Below, in pieces: positions 8,209 to 21,606 of a stretch of DNA of 64,000 bases. The stretch's first letter is position 1, and each line of letters starts with the position of its first letter. The notes beneath the pieces were generated by a model, which was not told where the DNA came from, ran no database searches, and saw only the letters and a list, made by a program, of their open reading frames with translations. Source of the stretch: Bacillus velezensis (GTDB lineage Bacteria; Bacillota; Bacilli; Bacillales; Bacillaceae); the NCBI RefSeq assembly GCF_001461825.1, contig NZ_LLZC01000001.1, forward strand, positions 105,658-169,657. Direction: 5' to 3'. Both the position numbers and the translations under genes were made by a program.

Positions 8209-9465
8209 ATGAATTTGGATGAGAAACCAATTAAGATAAAAGTCGAAAATGTATCTAAGGTTTTCGGAAAACAGACAAAAAAAGCCATTCAGATGCTGTC
8301 CAGCGGAAAAAACAAAAAAGAGATCCTGAAAGCGACCGGATCAACCGTTGGTGTCAATCAAGCAAACTTTGATGTATATGATGGGGAGATATTTGTCATC
8401 ATGGGTCTATCGGGGAGCGGTAAATCAACTTTAGTTCGGCTGTTAAACCGGCTTATTGAACCGACTGCCGGGAATATTTATATTGATGGTGACATGATAA
8501 CAAATATGTCAAAAGACCAGCTCCGGGAAGTGCGCCGGAAAAAAATCAGCATGGTCTTTCAAAAATTTGCGCTGTTTCCGCACAGAACAATTCTTGAAAA
8601 TACGGAATACGGCCTGGAGCTTCAAGGCGTCGACAAAAAAGAGCGTGAGCAAAAAGCGCTTGATTCGCTTAAACTTGTCGGTCTTGAAGGCTTTGAACAC
8701 CAATTTCCTGATCAGCTCAGCGGAGGAATGCAGCAGCGTGTCGGACTTGCCCGCGCATTGACGAATGATCCTGACATTCTTCTGATGGATGAAGCTTTCA
8801 GTGCGCTTGATCCGCTGATCCGCAAAGACATGCAGGATGAGCTTTTAGACCTTCATGACTCTGTCGGCAAGACGATCATCTTCATCACGCATGATCTTGA
8901 TGAAGCATTGCGCATCGGCGACAGAATCGTGCTGATGAAAGACGGTAACATCGTTCAGATCGGGACGCCTGAAGAAATTCTGATGAGCCCGTCCAATGAA
9001 TACGTTGAGAAATTCGTTGAGGACGTTGATTTATCCAAAGTTCTGACAGCGGGCCACATCATGAAGCGCGCTGAAACCGTGCGGATTGACAAAGGGCCTC
9101 GTGTAGCGCTGCAGCTCATGAAGAATCTCGGTATTTCTTCTATTTACGCCGTTGATAAACAGAAACAGCTTCTCGGCGTCATTCACGCGGCGGATGCGAA
9201 AAAAGCGGTGGAATCCGACTTATCGCTTCAGGATATTTTAAATACTGAATTTACGACTGTGCACGAAAGCACGTACTTGACGGAAATTTTCGATGTCGTG
9301 TCTGATGCGAATATTCCGATCGCCGTCACGGACGATAAGGACCGCATGAAAGGCATTGTCGTGAAAGGCGCATTAATCGGCGCGCTTTCAGGAAATAACG
9401 ATTATATAAATGTTGAAGATTCTGCTGAACAAGCTCAGGATTCTTCTGTTCAGGGGGTGAAGTAA
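8209..9465 (+). CDS. opuAA: Glycine betaine ABC importer, ATP-binding subunit OpuAA
   Basis: A 418-residue ATPase of the OpuA osmoprotectant importer. It has Walker A GLSGSGKST (residues 66-74), Q-loop MVFQKFALFPHRT, signature LSGGMQQR (170-177), Walker B LLMDEA (191-196) and the switch FITHDLDEALRIGD. A tandem CBS module follows from about residue 280 (HIMKRAETVRIDKG ... YAVDKQKQLLGVIHA), which in OpuA-type importers senses ionic strength or nucleotides and gates activity. The ATG at 8209 follows GGAGGGAAAAT; the longer frame from 8149 lacks a ribosome site. First gene of opuAA-AB-AC; the stop abuts the opuAB start. Confidence 0.96.
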   Translation: MNLDEKPIKIKVENVSKVFGKQTKKAIQMLSSGKNKKEILKATGSTVGVNQANFDVYDGEIFVIMGLSGSGKSTLVRLLNRLIEPTAGNIYIDGDMITNMSKDQLREVRRKKISMVFQKFALFPHRTILENTEYGLELQGVDKKEREQKALDSLKLVGLEGFEHQFPDQLSGGMQQRVGLARALTNDPDILLMDEAFSALDPLIRKDMQDELLDLHDSVGKTIIFITHDLDEALRIGDRIVLMKDGNIVQIGTPEEILMSPSNEYVEKFVEDVDLSKVLTAGHIMKRAETVRIDKGPRVALQLMKNLGISSIYAVDKQKQLLGVIHAADAKKAVESDLSLQDILNTEFTTVHESTYLTEIFDVVSDANIPIAVTDDKDRMKGIVVKGALIGALSGNNDYINVEDSAEQAQDSSVQGVK

Positions 9466-11195
<1,730 letters not shown>

Positions 11196-11196
11196 T

Positions 11197-11232
11197 GAAA
11201 AAAAGCAGCCCTGTAACGGGCTGCTTTTTTTT
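11197..11232. terminator. Bidirectional terminator between opuAC and amhX
   Basis: AAGCAGCCC and GGGCTGCTT (about 11203-11211 and 11218-11226) form a 9-bp stem with A-run on the left and T-run on the right, so it can serve both converging genes. Confidence 0.9.
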
Positions 11233-12352
11233 ATGCTTCAAACGATTTGAGGACGGCGGCCGTTAATATCTCAACGCCAGTAAAGATGGCGCTTCGGTCA
11301 AATATCATTTGGGGATGGTGAAGTCCCGGCTCCAGACCGCATCCCAGGCCGAGCATCGTCGTTTTCAAGTTCGGCACCTTTAACCCGTAAAAATGAAAAT
11401 CCTCTCCACCGGTTGTCACAAGAGGTTCATCCACATGTTCTTCTCCGAGAATGCCGCTTATCGCAGATGCCATGATGGCTTCCGCCTCCTTGTTTCGCTC
11501 GGCTGCCGGGAGGCTGTGTTCTTTTTGCAGTTCAATTTTTGCGCCGAATGCGGCAGCCGCCGCCTCACAGGCTCTTTCGGTTTCGGCGGTTAATTTCTCC
11601 ATGGCGGCATTGGTTTGTGCGCGGAGATCAAGGCTGAACGATGCTTTTCCCGGAATGATATTGGAACTCTCTCCGCCTGCCTGAAGCTTTGTCATCTTCA
11701 CGGAATGCGGGATGCCGGGATCAAGATGAATGAAGCTGAGTTTTTGGACGAGAAGAGCGGCGATTTCGATACTGTTAAGGCCGAGATGCGGTCTTGCGCC
11801 GTGGGCTTCTTCTCCGATAATCAGGCCTTCTATATGCTGGCTTGAGCCATGCAGAATGGACGGTGCGCATCGGCCGTTTGCCGTTTCCTGTACGGGGCGC
11901 ACGTGCACGCCGTATAGGAAGTCAACATCATCCAGTACGCCTTTTTCAATCATTTTCAGCGCTCCGCCGCCTTTTTCTTCCGCCGGCTGAAAAATAAAGC
12001 GGATGGTGCCCTTCGGAAGTTTCGGCTGACTCTTTAAAAGCATCATCGTGCCGAGCGCCATCGTCATATGTGAATCATGTCCGCATGAATGGTTCGCCTG
12101 AAAGACACCGTCCACTTCCTGCCACAGCGCGTCAATATCCGCCCGGACAGCCACAACGGGCGAGCCTTCTCCGATTTCGCCGACAACACCGGTACAATCA
12201 TCAAACGTGCGGGTCCGGCAGCCGGCCGCTTTCAGTTTTTCAGTCAGATATTCAGTTGTTTGATATTCTTTCCAGCTTACTTCGGGATTGGCGTGCAGGT
12301 GGTCAAAAATATCCATAATGACTTGCTTTTCATGCTCTGTGAGTCTGTTCAT
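11231..12352 (-). CDS. amhX: Amidohydrolase AmhX (M20 peptidase family)
   Basis: A 373-residue M20D-type amidohydrolase, similar to aminoacylases and IAA-amino-acid hydrolases. Metal-site landmarks are visible: [38 protein letters not shown] (catalytic glutamates), GVHV and GGEDFHFYG near the C-terminus. B. subtilis AmhX is the match; its natural substrate is uncertain, probably an N-acyl amino acid or small amide. AGGAGG lies 9 bases before the ATG at 12352. It is divergent from ycgA, a YfcC-type permease, which could supply or export its substrate (inference). Confidence 0.92.
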   Translation of the reverse strand: MNRLTEHEKQVIMDIFDHLHANPEVSWKEYQTTEYLTEKLKAAGCRTRTFDDCTGVVGEIGEGSPVVAVRADIDALWQEVDGVFQANHSCGHDSHMTMALGTMMLLKSQPKLPKGTIRFIFQPAEEKGGGALKMIEKGVLDDVDFLYGVHVRPVQETANGRCAPSILHGSSQHIEGLIIGEEAHGARPHLGLNSIEIAALLVQKLSFIHLDPGIPHSVKMTKLQAGGESSNIIPGKASFSLDLRAQTNAAMEKLTAETERACEAAAAAFGAKIELQKEHSLPAAERNKEAEAIMASAISGILGEEHVDEPLVTTGGEDFHFYGLKVPNLKTTMLGLGCGLEPGLHHPQMIFDRSAIFTGVEILTAAVLKSFEA

Positions 12353-12487
12353 GCCGTAAGTCCTCCTTCAAAAGCTGTCTGTTTTTTATTTTTGATATTG
12401 AAAACAGGCAATCGGTCTGTATATAATATAGCACACATATCTGTATTTTCTGAATAGTTTATAAATTTAAAGCGGGATGGTGATGGT

Positions 12488-13921
12488 ATGGCTGTTCCCA
12501 AGGCCGAACCTGTATTGAAAAAGAAGAAATTGTTTGTGATGCCTGATGCTTATGTGCTGCTGTTCATTGCCGCTTTACTATGCGCGATAGCATCGTACAT
12601 CGTTCCCGCGGGGGAATTTGACAGGGTGACAAAGGGCAGTGTGACGTCCGCCGTCCCGGGAAGCTATCATTCTTTGAACCAGTCTCCGGTCAGCCCGATC
12701 GCTTTTTTTACCGCGATTCAGGAAGGGATGACAAGTTCCGCGCCGATTATTTTTTTAATCCTGTTTACAGGCGGCACCATTGCGATTTTGGAGAAAACGG
12801 GCGCCATCAATGGATTGATCAATAATGTCATCAGTACGTTCCGCACAAAACAGCTGCTGTTTATTGCGATTGTCGGATCTCTATTTTCGATCCTCGGTAC
12901 AACCGGCATCGTCGTTAATTCCGTGATCGGCTTTATTCCGATCGGCCTGATTGTCGCCCGTTCGCTGAAATGGGACGCCGTGGCCGGAGCGGCAGTCATT
13001 TATATCGGCTGTTATGCCGGGTTTAACGCGACGATTTTATCACCTTCACCGCTCGGGTTATCACAAAGCATCGCGGAGCTGCCGCTGTTTTCCGGCATCG
13101 GCCTGCGGATTGCCGTCTACATTTGTTTTCTGCTATCATCTATTTTATATATTTATCGGTATACGAGAAAACTCAGAAAAGCAAAGGAAGCCAGTCTGCT
13201 GGGGAACGATTGGTTTCCGGCGGCAGGTTCACTCCCGCAGGTTTCTGAGCCGGAGGACAAGCATGTCCCGTTTACTGTCCGCCATAAACTGATTCTGGCT
13301 GTTGCGGCTTTGTCGCTTGCCGGCTTTTTATACGGCGCGCTTACTCTTGGCTGGTCTGATTCAGAGATGGCCGCTGTGTTCATTTTTATCTCAATCGTGT
13401 CCGGCCTGATTGCGGGAATGGCGGCAAATGATATCGCAAAAACGTTTATTACAGGCTGTCAGGGGCTCGTTTATGGTGCGCTGATCGTCGGAATGGCGAG
13501 AAGCATTTCCGTTATCCTGGAACATGGAAAGCTGCTTGATACGGTAGTCAATGGACTTGCGTCACTGCTACACGGTTTCAGCCCGATGGCAGGCGCAATC
13601 GGAATGTATATTTCCAGCGCCCTGCTTCATTTTCTGATTTCATCGGGCTCAGGGGAGGCGGTCGTATTTATTCCGATCTTGGCGCCGCTTGCCGATCTGA
13701 TGGGCATCACGAGACAGGTCGCGGTTGAAGCGGTCATGCTCGGAGAAGGCGTCGTAAACTGTGTCAATCCGACTTCCGGCGTGCTGATGGCCGTACTGGC
13801 TGCCAGCGGCATTCCGTACGTAAAGTGGCTTCGCTTCATGATTCCGCTGGCGCTGATTTGGTTTGTCATCGGCCTCGTGTTTATCTGCATAGGCGTCCTG
13901 ATCAATTGGGGTCCTTATTAA
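12488..13921 (+). CDS. ycgA: YfcC-family membrane transporter YcgA
   Basis: A 477-residue polytopic membrane protein with 11-13 hydrophobic segments, of the YfcC/arginine-ornithine antiporter-like (C4-dicarboxylate/basic amino acid) family. Family stretches include the N-terminal [77 protein letters not shown] and [28 protein letters not shown]. Substrate is unknown; amino acids or dipeptides are likely. The start at 12488 has a G-rich but weak ribosome site (GGGATGGTGATGG). It faces away from amhX across 135 bp, as in B. subtilis. Confidence 0.88.
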   Translation: MAVPKAEPVLKKKKLFVMPDAYVLLFIAALLCAIASYIVPAGEFDRVTKGSVTSAVPGSYHSLNQSPVSPIAFFTAIQEGMTSSAPIIFLILFTGGTIAILEKTGAINGLINNVISTFRTKQLLFIAIVGSLFSILGTTGIVVNSVIGFIPIGLIVARSLKWDAVAGAAVIYIGCYAGFNATILSPSPLGLSQSIAELPLFSGIGLRIAVYICFLLSSILYIYRYTRKLRKAKEASLLGNDWFPAAGSLPQVSEPEDKHVPFTVRHKLILAVAALSLAGFLYGALTLGWSDSEMAAVFIFISIVSGLIAGMAANDIAKTFITGCQGLVYGALIVGMARSISVILEHGKLLDTVVNGLASLLHGFSPMAGAIGMYISSALLHFLISSGSGEAVVFIPILAPLADLMGITRQVAVEAVMLGEGVVNCVNPTSGVLMAVLAASGIPYVKWLRFMIPLALIWFVIGLVFICIGVLINWGPY

Positions 13922-14012
13922 CATTTTTGTCAATGATATTTCGGTTTATCATTATGAATCGGCAAGATATAATGGGAGTTGTAAGCCATTCTTAATAGTA
14001 CGGGAGGAAGTC

Positions 14013-14501
14013 ATGAATCAGCGTCGGAACGGACTTTCAAACGTGAATGGAAAGAGTGAGAGTGTGAAAGAGAAAGAACGAATGATTTGGTCAGAAGTCG
14101 GAATGCTTGTGGGCACACTGTCTTTGCTTGATATCATCGTACGCGGACTTGTTCTGAACTGTCCGTTTAGGGAATGGGCCGGAAGCTTGGCGGTTTTCTT
14201 CATTATAATTGTTTATTATTGTATCAGGGCGGGAGCGTCGGGAATGCTCATGCCGAGAATAGACACCAAAGAAGAACTGAAAAAGCGGGTGAAGCAGCAG
14301 CGGATAGATTCAATTGCAGTCACTTTTGCGGCAGCGGCGCTTACGATGTACGACAGGGGGTTTCCCCATACATTCTTTGCTTGGCTGAAAATGATCTTTC
14401 TTTTTATCGTCTGCGGAGGCATTCTGTTTCTGCTTCGGTATGTCATTGTGAAGCTGTCTTACAGAAGAGCGATAAAAGAAATAAAAAAGAAATCATCTTG
14501 A
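14013..14501 (+). CDS. ycgB: Uncharacterised membrane protein YcgB
   Basis: A 162-residue protein with a hydrophilic N-terminus and about four predicted membrane helices (EVGMLVGTLSLLDIIVRGLVL, LAVFFIIIVYYCIRAG, IAVTFAAAALTM, MIFLFIVCGGILFLLRYVIV), ending in a lysine-rich tail. It corresponds to YcgB of B. subtilis by position and character (DUF6773-like). No function is known. A strong GGGAGGAAG ribosome site precedes the ATG, and a hairpin with T-run follows the stop. Confidence 0.82.
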   Translation: MNQRRNGLSNVNGKSESVKEKERMIWSEVGMLVGTLSLLDIIVRGLVLNCPFREWAGSLAVFFIIIVYYCIRAGASGMLMPRIDTKEELKKRVKQQRIDSIAVTFAAAALTMYDRGFPHTFFAWLKMIFLFIVCGGILFLLRYVIVKLSYRRAIKEIKKKSS

Positions 14502-14519
14502 TGGTGGTTTCTTTTTTTG
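14487..14519 (+). terminator. Terminator of ycgB
   Basis: GAAATCATC pairs (with G-U wobbles) with GGTGGTTTC, followed by seven T's. It overlaps the end of ycgB. Confidence 0.65.
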
Positions 14520-14579
14520 TTTATAAGAGAAAAGTCTTTTTATTTGATAGGAATAAAGATTTGAATTCACTCTGCCGCG

Positions 14580-14626
14580 TTGCTTTGATAGAGAGTGTGT
14601 GATAAGTTCAAATGTAAGCGTTAACA
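14580..14626 (+). promoter_or_regulatory. amyE promoter region with CcpA operator amyO
   Basis: TGTAAGCGTTAACA at 14613-14626 is the classical amyO catabolite-responsive element through which CcpA represses alpha-amylase in the presence of glucose. Just upstream are TTGCTT (14580-14585) and TGATAAG around 14600-14606, the likely -35/-10 region, so the operator overlaps the start of transcription as in B. subtilis. Confidence 0.85.
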
Positions 14627-14721
14627 GAATTCTCCAGTCTTCACAACAATTGAAAGGAGGAAGCTGAAGAAAGAGTAAGAGGAATTTTTGACTCCGCAGT
14701 CAGTCTTCAAAAATCAAATAA

Positions 14722-16713
<1,992 letters not shown>

Positions 16714-16799
16714 TGGATAGGGCCATCATCACATCAGCGTGCCGACAAACCCTCGCTTCTGAGAAAGGGACAGCGCGTCTTCAATCACGCTGAAAAGAT

Positions 16800-16837
16800 G
16801 ACAACATCCTAAAACGGTTCCGTTTTAGGATGTTGTC
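16800..16837. repeat. Perfect 38-bp palindrome after amyE
   Basis: Two 18-bp arms, GACAACATCCTAAAACGG and its exact complement, separated by TT. There is no T-run on either side, so it is not a standard intrinsic terminator, though it may still end or protect the amyE transcript. It lies 86 bp past the amyE stop and about 90 bp before the ldh control region. Confidence 0.8.
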
Positions 16838-16891
16838 AACAATCTGGAAACCATCATCGATATTTTTTTGTCCAAAAATCAAACTTTTCTC

Positions 16892-16941
16892 TTGCAAAAG
16901 TTTGTGAAGTGTTGCACAATATAAATGTGAAATACTTCACA
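16892..16941 (+). promoter_or_regulatory. ldh promoter with two Rex-type operators
   Basis: TTGCAA (16892-16897) and CACAAT (16915-16920), 17 bp apart, form a sigma-A promoter. Two Rex-like palindromes sit on it: TTTGTGAAGTGTTGCACAAT (16901-16920) over the -10, and TGTGAAATACTTCACA (16926-16941) just downstream. Rex is the NADH-sensing repressor of fermentation genes; high NADH releases it, which fits ldh induction without oxygen. Confidence 0.85.
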
Positions 16942-16977
16942 AGATAAAAACAGACACCACGAAACACTGGAGGATGA

Positions 16978-17937
<960 letters not shown>

Positions 17938-17938
17938 A

Positions 17939-17980
17939 CAAAAAAGCAGTACATGACAAACGCCATGTACTGCTTTTTTT
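17939..17980. terminator. Bidirectional terminator between ldh and mdr
   Basis: AAAAAGCAGTACATG pairs perfectly with CATGTACTGCTTTTT around an 8-base loop; A- and T-runs flank it, so both converging genes can use it. Confidence 0.93.
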
Positions 17981-19511
17981 AATTCGCTTTTTTCGCCATT
18001 TCCTGAGAGGTTTTTACTCTCGCTTTTCCCATAAACAAAATGGTAACGGCGGCAATGACGATCGGCGCCAGCGCAAGCGTAAATACATATGTGATGCTTT
18101 GCGACATGGCGTCAATAATGCGATCCAGAATGTGCGGCGGAATATGAGCGCGCGTGCCTGCCTGGAAAATCTCCTGCGGATTTCCGATGTTCTGCATCGC
18201 GCCGCCCGCTCCTTTCATGCCGCTGAATGAATCTGTGAGCTTATTGGTAAACACATTCGTCTGGATGGTTCCGAAAATCGTCACACCGAGCGTCATGCCG
18301 AATGATCTCAAAAACGAGTTTGTTGAGTTGGCGCTTCCGCGGTAACGCGGCTCCAGATCGTTCATGGACGCAGCCGGCAGCAGTGAGAAGTTAAAGCCGA
18401 CGCCGAATCCGGAGATCAGCATGAATACCGTCAGCATCGTACGCGCCGTATCCGGTGTCATATTGGAAAGCAGCAGCATTCCGATAAAGAAAGCGACCAC
18501 GGAAATCAGCATTAAATTGCGGAACCGCACTTTCGTCTGGAAAATTCCGCCGATCATACTTCCGATAACAGAACCGATCATCATCGGCGTCAAAATAAAG
18601 CCCGCGCTTGTCGCGGTGCTTCCGTACACAGCCTGAACGAAGATCGGGATAAACACCGCTAAAATGACGAACGTGGCTCCGTAAAGGAATGCCAGAATCT
18701 GTGCCGTAGCAAATAAACGGTTTTTAAACATCCAAAATGAGATAATCGGTTCTTCCGCTTTTCTTTCCACAATAAAAAAGGCGATAAAGAACACGGCGAA
18801 TACAGCGAACAGACCGATGATCTGCACGGAGTTCCAATCATACGTTTTTCCGCCGAGCTCAAGAGCGAACATCAGACCGACAATGGAAACCACCAGCGTG
18901 ATTGCGCCGGCCCAGTCGATTTTCTGCTTCTTGTGTTCAAGGGACTCTTTATAATAACGCAGAATGAAAAACAATGATAAAATACCGATCGGCACGTTGA
19001 TGTAAAACACCCAGTGCCAGCTGATGGAGTCGGTAATGAGCGCGCCTAAAAGCGGCCCGAGAACGCTGGACAGGCCGAAAACGGCACCGAACATGCCCGA
19101 CATTTTTCCGCGTTTTTCCGGCGGAAATAAATCAAAAATGATCGTGAAGGCGATCGGCATCAGCGCGCCTCCCCCGATTCCCTGAATGACGCGGTAAATA
19201 ATGAGCTGATCCATTGTTTGGGCGATTCCGCATAATGCAGATCCGATTAAGAAAAGAATAAGACCGAATAAAAAGAAACGCTTGCGTCCGTACATATCGG
19301 ACAGTTTTCCGTAAATCGGCATACCGGCCATAACGGCTACCATGTATGATGCCGTCACCCACGCGAACTTATCGAAACTTCCGAGGTCCGCCACGATATT
19401 TCCCATCGCAGTGGCAACGATTGTGTTATCCATAGCCGACATTAAAATGCCCAGCAAAAGACCGATGACGACAAACTTCGTCGAGGCGTCCTTCGCGGCT
19501 GTTTGTTCCAT
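17979..19511 (-). CDS. mdr: Multidrug efflux MFS transporter Mdr (DHA2 family)
   Basis: A 510-residue MFS protein with 14 predicted membrane helices, the DHA2 drug:proton antiporter layout. Visible motifs are MSAMDNTIVATAMGNIV (motif D1), GKLSDMYGRKRFF (motif A) and GPLLGALITDSISWHWVFYINVPIG (motif C and following). It matches B. subtilis Mdr, linked to puromycin, norfloxacin and tosufloxacin tolerance. The ATG at 19511 is chosen because GGGAGG lies 7 bases before it; the frame extends to 19526. It is divergent from the MarR-type gene ycgE with a perfect palindrome between them, so repression by YcgE is likely. Confidence 0.92.
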   Translation of the reverse strand: MEQTAAKDASTKFVVIGLLLGILMSAMDNTIVATAMGNIVADLGSFDKFAWVTASYMVAVMAGMPIYGKLSDMYGRKRFFLFGLILFLIGSALCGIAQTMDQLIIYRVIQGIGGGALMPIAFTIIFDLFPPEKRGKMSGMFGAVFGLSSVLGPLLGALITDSISWHWVFYINVPIGILSLFFILRYYKESLEHKKQKIDWAGAITLVVSIVGLMFALELGGKTYDWNSVQIIGLFAVFAVFFIAFFIVERKAEEPIISFWMFKNRLFATAQILAFLYGATFVILAVFIPIFVQAVYGSTATSAGFILTPMMIGSVIGSMIGGIFQTKVRFRNLMLISVVAFFIGMLLLSNMTPDTARTMLTVFMLISGFGVGFNFSLLPAASMNDLEPRYRGSANSTNSFLRSFGMTLGVTIFGTIQTNVFTNKLTDSFSGMKGAGGAMQNIGNPQEIFQAGTRAHIPPHILDRIIDAMSQSITYVFTLALAPIVIAAVTILFMGKARVKTSQEMAKKAN

Positions 19512-19577
19512 GCTTTTTCCTCCCATACTTACTTTTGATCATTAAATTTGCTATGATCATATTAGATTTGCCGAAAA

Positions 19578-19598
19578 TTATCTTGATCGTCAAGATAA
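19578..19598. promoter_or_regulatory. Probable MarR-type (YcgE) operator between mdr and ycgE
   Basis: A perfect palindrome with 9-bp arms, TTATCTTGA and TCAAGATAA, around TCG. It lies in the 113-bp space between the divergent mdr and ycgE starts, the typical place and form of a MarR-family operator. Binding by YcgE itself is inferred. Confidence 0.7.
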
Positions 19599-19624
19599 AT
19601 TGATTTTATAGGGAGGCCTGTCAG

Positions 19625-20086
19625 TTGTCAACAAGAAATACCAGAAGCGAGACGGAGGAAACCGCCATACAGTTATTCCGGAAGATGGCCACAAGGACGA
19701 TCCTTTTTCATCAGGCGGCCGCTCAATCTCTCGGTCTGTTTCCGACCGATTTGAAATCAGCTGATATCTTAAATGAAGCAGGCCCGATGACCGCAGGCGA
19801 GCTTGGGAAAAAAACCGGCCTCAGCACAGGTTCGGTAACGGCGCTCATTGACCGGCTCGAAAAAGCGGGATATGTCATGAGGAAAAAAGACCCCGAAGAC
19901 AAACGGCGGGTGATCATCGTGCCGCTGACAGCAGGAAAAGCGAATGTGAAACAATTGTTCAGCTCCTTATCCCGGTCTACGATCAGCCTTTGCCGGCAAT
20001 ATAAAGAAGAAGAATTGCAGCTGATATTCGATTTTTTAGGAAAAGCGACGGACATGATGGAAGACGAGCTTGAGAAATTAAAATAA
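19625..20086 (+). CDS. ycgE: MarR-family transcriptional regulator YcgE
   Basis: A 153-residue winged-helix regulator of the MarR family: LNEAGPMTAGELGKKTGLSTGSVTALIDRLEKAGYVMRKKDPEDKRRVIIVPLT covers the recognition helix and the wing with the DxRR signature (DPEDKRR). It starts at TTG 19625 behind GGGAGG. It lies back to back with mdr, so it most likely represses mdr and itself and lets go when a drug or phenolic ligand binds. It matches B. subtilis YcgE in place and sequence. Confidence 0.9.
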   Translation: MSTRNTRSETEETAIQLFRKMATRTILFHQAAAQSLGLFPTDLKSADILNEAGPMTAGELGKKTGLSTGSVTALIDRLEKAGYVMRKKDPEDKRRVIIVPLTAGKANVKQLFSSLSRSTISLCRQYKEEELQLIFDFLGKATDMMEDELEKLK

Positions 20087-20103
20087 TGTATCATAGCACG
20101 GCC

Positions 20104-20137
20104 CATTCATGAATAACTTGTACAAGTTGCATGAATG
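20104..20137. repeat. Imperfect 34-bp palindrome ahead of ycgF
   Basis: CATTCATG...AACTTGTACAAGTT...ATGAATG, centred on TTGTACAA, lies between ycgE and ycgF and reaches to 13 bases before the ycgF ATG. No T-run follows. It may be an operator or an RNA hairpin over the ycgF ribosome site. Confidence 0.55.
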
Positions 20138-20149
20138 AGGGGGAAGCCA

Positions 20150-20779
20150 ATGAACATCTTTTTAAGCTATATCGTTCTCGGGCTGTCATTGTCAGCACCT
20201 GTCGGCCCGGTCAATGCGGCGCAAATTGACAAAGGCATCAAAAACGGCTTTTGGCATGCATGGATTTTCGGTCTTGGCGCCATGGCCGCGGACGGGCTGT
20301 ATATGATTCTGATCTATTTCGGGCTGTCTCAATTTTTGACCGCTCCTTTTGTAAAAACGTTTTTGTGGCTCTTCGGTTTTTTCGTGCTGACCTATACGGG
20401 AGTCGAAACGTTAAAAAATATCAGGGAAGCCATGAATGTCAGAAGCGGAAAAGGAAAACCGGCTTTTTACAAAACATTCGGCGCGGGATTTTTTATTTCT
20501 CTTTCCAATCCGCTGAGCATTTTATTCTGGCTCGGCATATACGGGAGCATTCTCGCCAAAACCGCTGAATCCTTCGATGCAAATCAGCTTTTGATTTACA
20601 GCTCCGGCATTCTTCTCGGCATTTTGATCTGGGATTTCTGCATGGCGGTCGCCGCGAGCACTTTCAGAAATCTCCTTCATGAAAAAGCGCTCCGCTGGCT
20701 GACGGGAGCGGCGGGTGTGTCTTTGATCGTTTTCGGGTTTTATTTCGGATGGCAGGGGATTCAAATGCTCATCTCATAA
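20150..20779 (+). CDS. ycgF: LysE-family amino acid exporter YcgF
   Basis: A 209-residue membrane protein of the LysE/RhtB efflux family with six hydrophobic segments. The family N-terminus LSLSAPVGPVNAAQIDKGIKNGFWHAWIFGLGAMAADGLYM is well preserved, as are FFISLSNPLSILFWLGIYGS in the middle and the C-terminal FGFYFGWQGIQML. It probably exports an amino acid or homoserine-lactone-like small molecule; the substrate is unknown. The ATG at 20150 is preferred over 20135 because the G-rich ribosome site (GAGGGGGAAG) lies between them. Confidence 0.88.
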   Translation: MNIFLSYIVLGLSLSAPVGPVNAAQIDKGIKNGFWHAWIFGLGAMAADGLYMILIYFGLSQFLTAPFVKTFLWLFGFFVLTYTGVETLKNIREAMNVRSGKGKPAFYKTFGAGFFISLSNPLSILFWLGIYGSILAKTAESFDANQLLIYSSGILLGILIWDFCMAVAASTFRNLLHEKALRWLTGAAGVSLIVFGFYFGWQGIQMLIS

Positions 20780-20843
20780 ATAGAAGAGTCACCCATCGCC
20801 TATCTCCGTCATAACGTATCATGACGATACTGGAGGTGGGCCG

Positions 20844-21605
20844 ATGGCAAGCGGGCTGTACACAAAAAGTTGCCTTGAGGAAAAGTTATTGGATCTGCCA
20901 AATTGGCAGAGAATCGCTTTTGAGCTTCTATCAGAAAAAGTAGGCGATAAAGCGGATACGTTTCCGTGCATTCCCGGACGTCAGGGATTTTTGACAGATC
21001 AGCTCCGGATATCCTTTGCGGGTGATCCCCGCGAAGAGGGAACCCCGGAGGAAGTGGGGATGCTGCTGTCAGAGTACGGAAAGATCTCAAGGGATACCGG
21101 AAGATACGCGTCGCTGCTTGTGATTTTTGATACGCCTGAGGATTTAGCTGAGCATTATTCCATTGAGGCGTATGAAGAGCTGTTCTGGTCTTTTTTAAAC
21201 CGGCTGAGCGGCTGCGACCCGAATGACTGGCCGGAAGATATGCCGGAAGACCCTGAACATTATAAATGGGAGTTCTGCTTTGCCGGCGAGCCGTATTTTA
21301 TTCTGTGCGCGACGCCTGCGCATGAAGCGAGACAAAGCAGAAGCTTCCCTTTTTTTATGCTGGCGTTTCAGCCGAGATGGATTTTCGAAGGATTAAATGA
21401 TTCAACCGCGTTCGGACGAAACATGAGCCGGCTGATCAGAAAACGCTTAGAGGCGTATGATGAAGCCCCTCTTCATCCCCGATTGGGGTGGTACGGAGGA
21501 AAAGACAATTTAGAATGGAAGCAATATTTCCTCCGTGATGATGAGACGCAAGTGTCAAAGTGTCCCTTTTCTTATTTGAAAAGACTGTTTAAACCGACGA
21601 AATAA
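20844..21605 (+). CDS. ycgG: YqcI/YcgG-family protein (putative heme-dependent N-oxygenase-like)
   Basis: A 253-residue soluble protein of the YqcI/YcgG family (PF08892). Landmarks are FPCIPGRQGFLTDQLRISFAGDPRE, EEYLFWSFL-like ELFWSFLNRLSG, EFCFAGEPYFILCATPAHEARQSR and FMLAFQPRWIFEGL. One family member, GntA of guanitoxin biosynthesis, is described as a heme-dependent N-hydroxylase, so an iron/heme oxygenation role is possible here, with no substrate indicated. The conserved Cys and His residues in those motifs would be the ones to examine. Strong GGAGGTG ribosome site. Confidence 0.82.
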   Translation: MASGLYTKSCLEEKLLDLPNWQRIAFELLSEKVGDKADTFPCIPGRQGFLTDQLRISFAGDPREEGTPEEVGMLLSEYGKISRDTGRYASLLVIFDTPEDLAEHYSIEAYEELFWSFLNRLSGCDPNDWPEDMPEDPEHYKWEFCFAGEPYFILCATPAHEARQSRSFPFFMLAFQPRWIFEGLNDSTAFGRNMSRLIRKRLEAYDEAPLHPRLGWYGGKDNLEWKQYFLRDDETQVSKCPFSYLKRLFKPTK

Positions 21606-21606
21606 G

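Noticed and set aside
16726..16800. Minus-strand protein-like tail after amyE
   Set aside because: No start, and its upstream continuation enters the palindrome; kept only as a remark under the palindrome finding.
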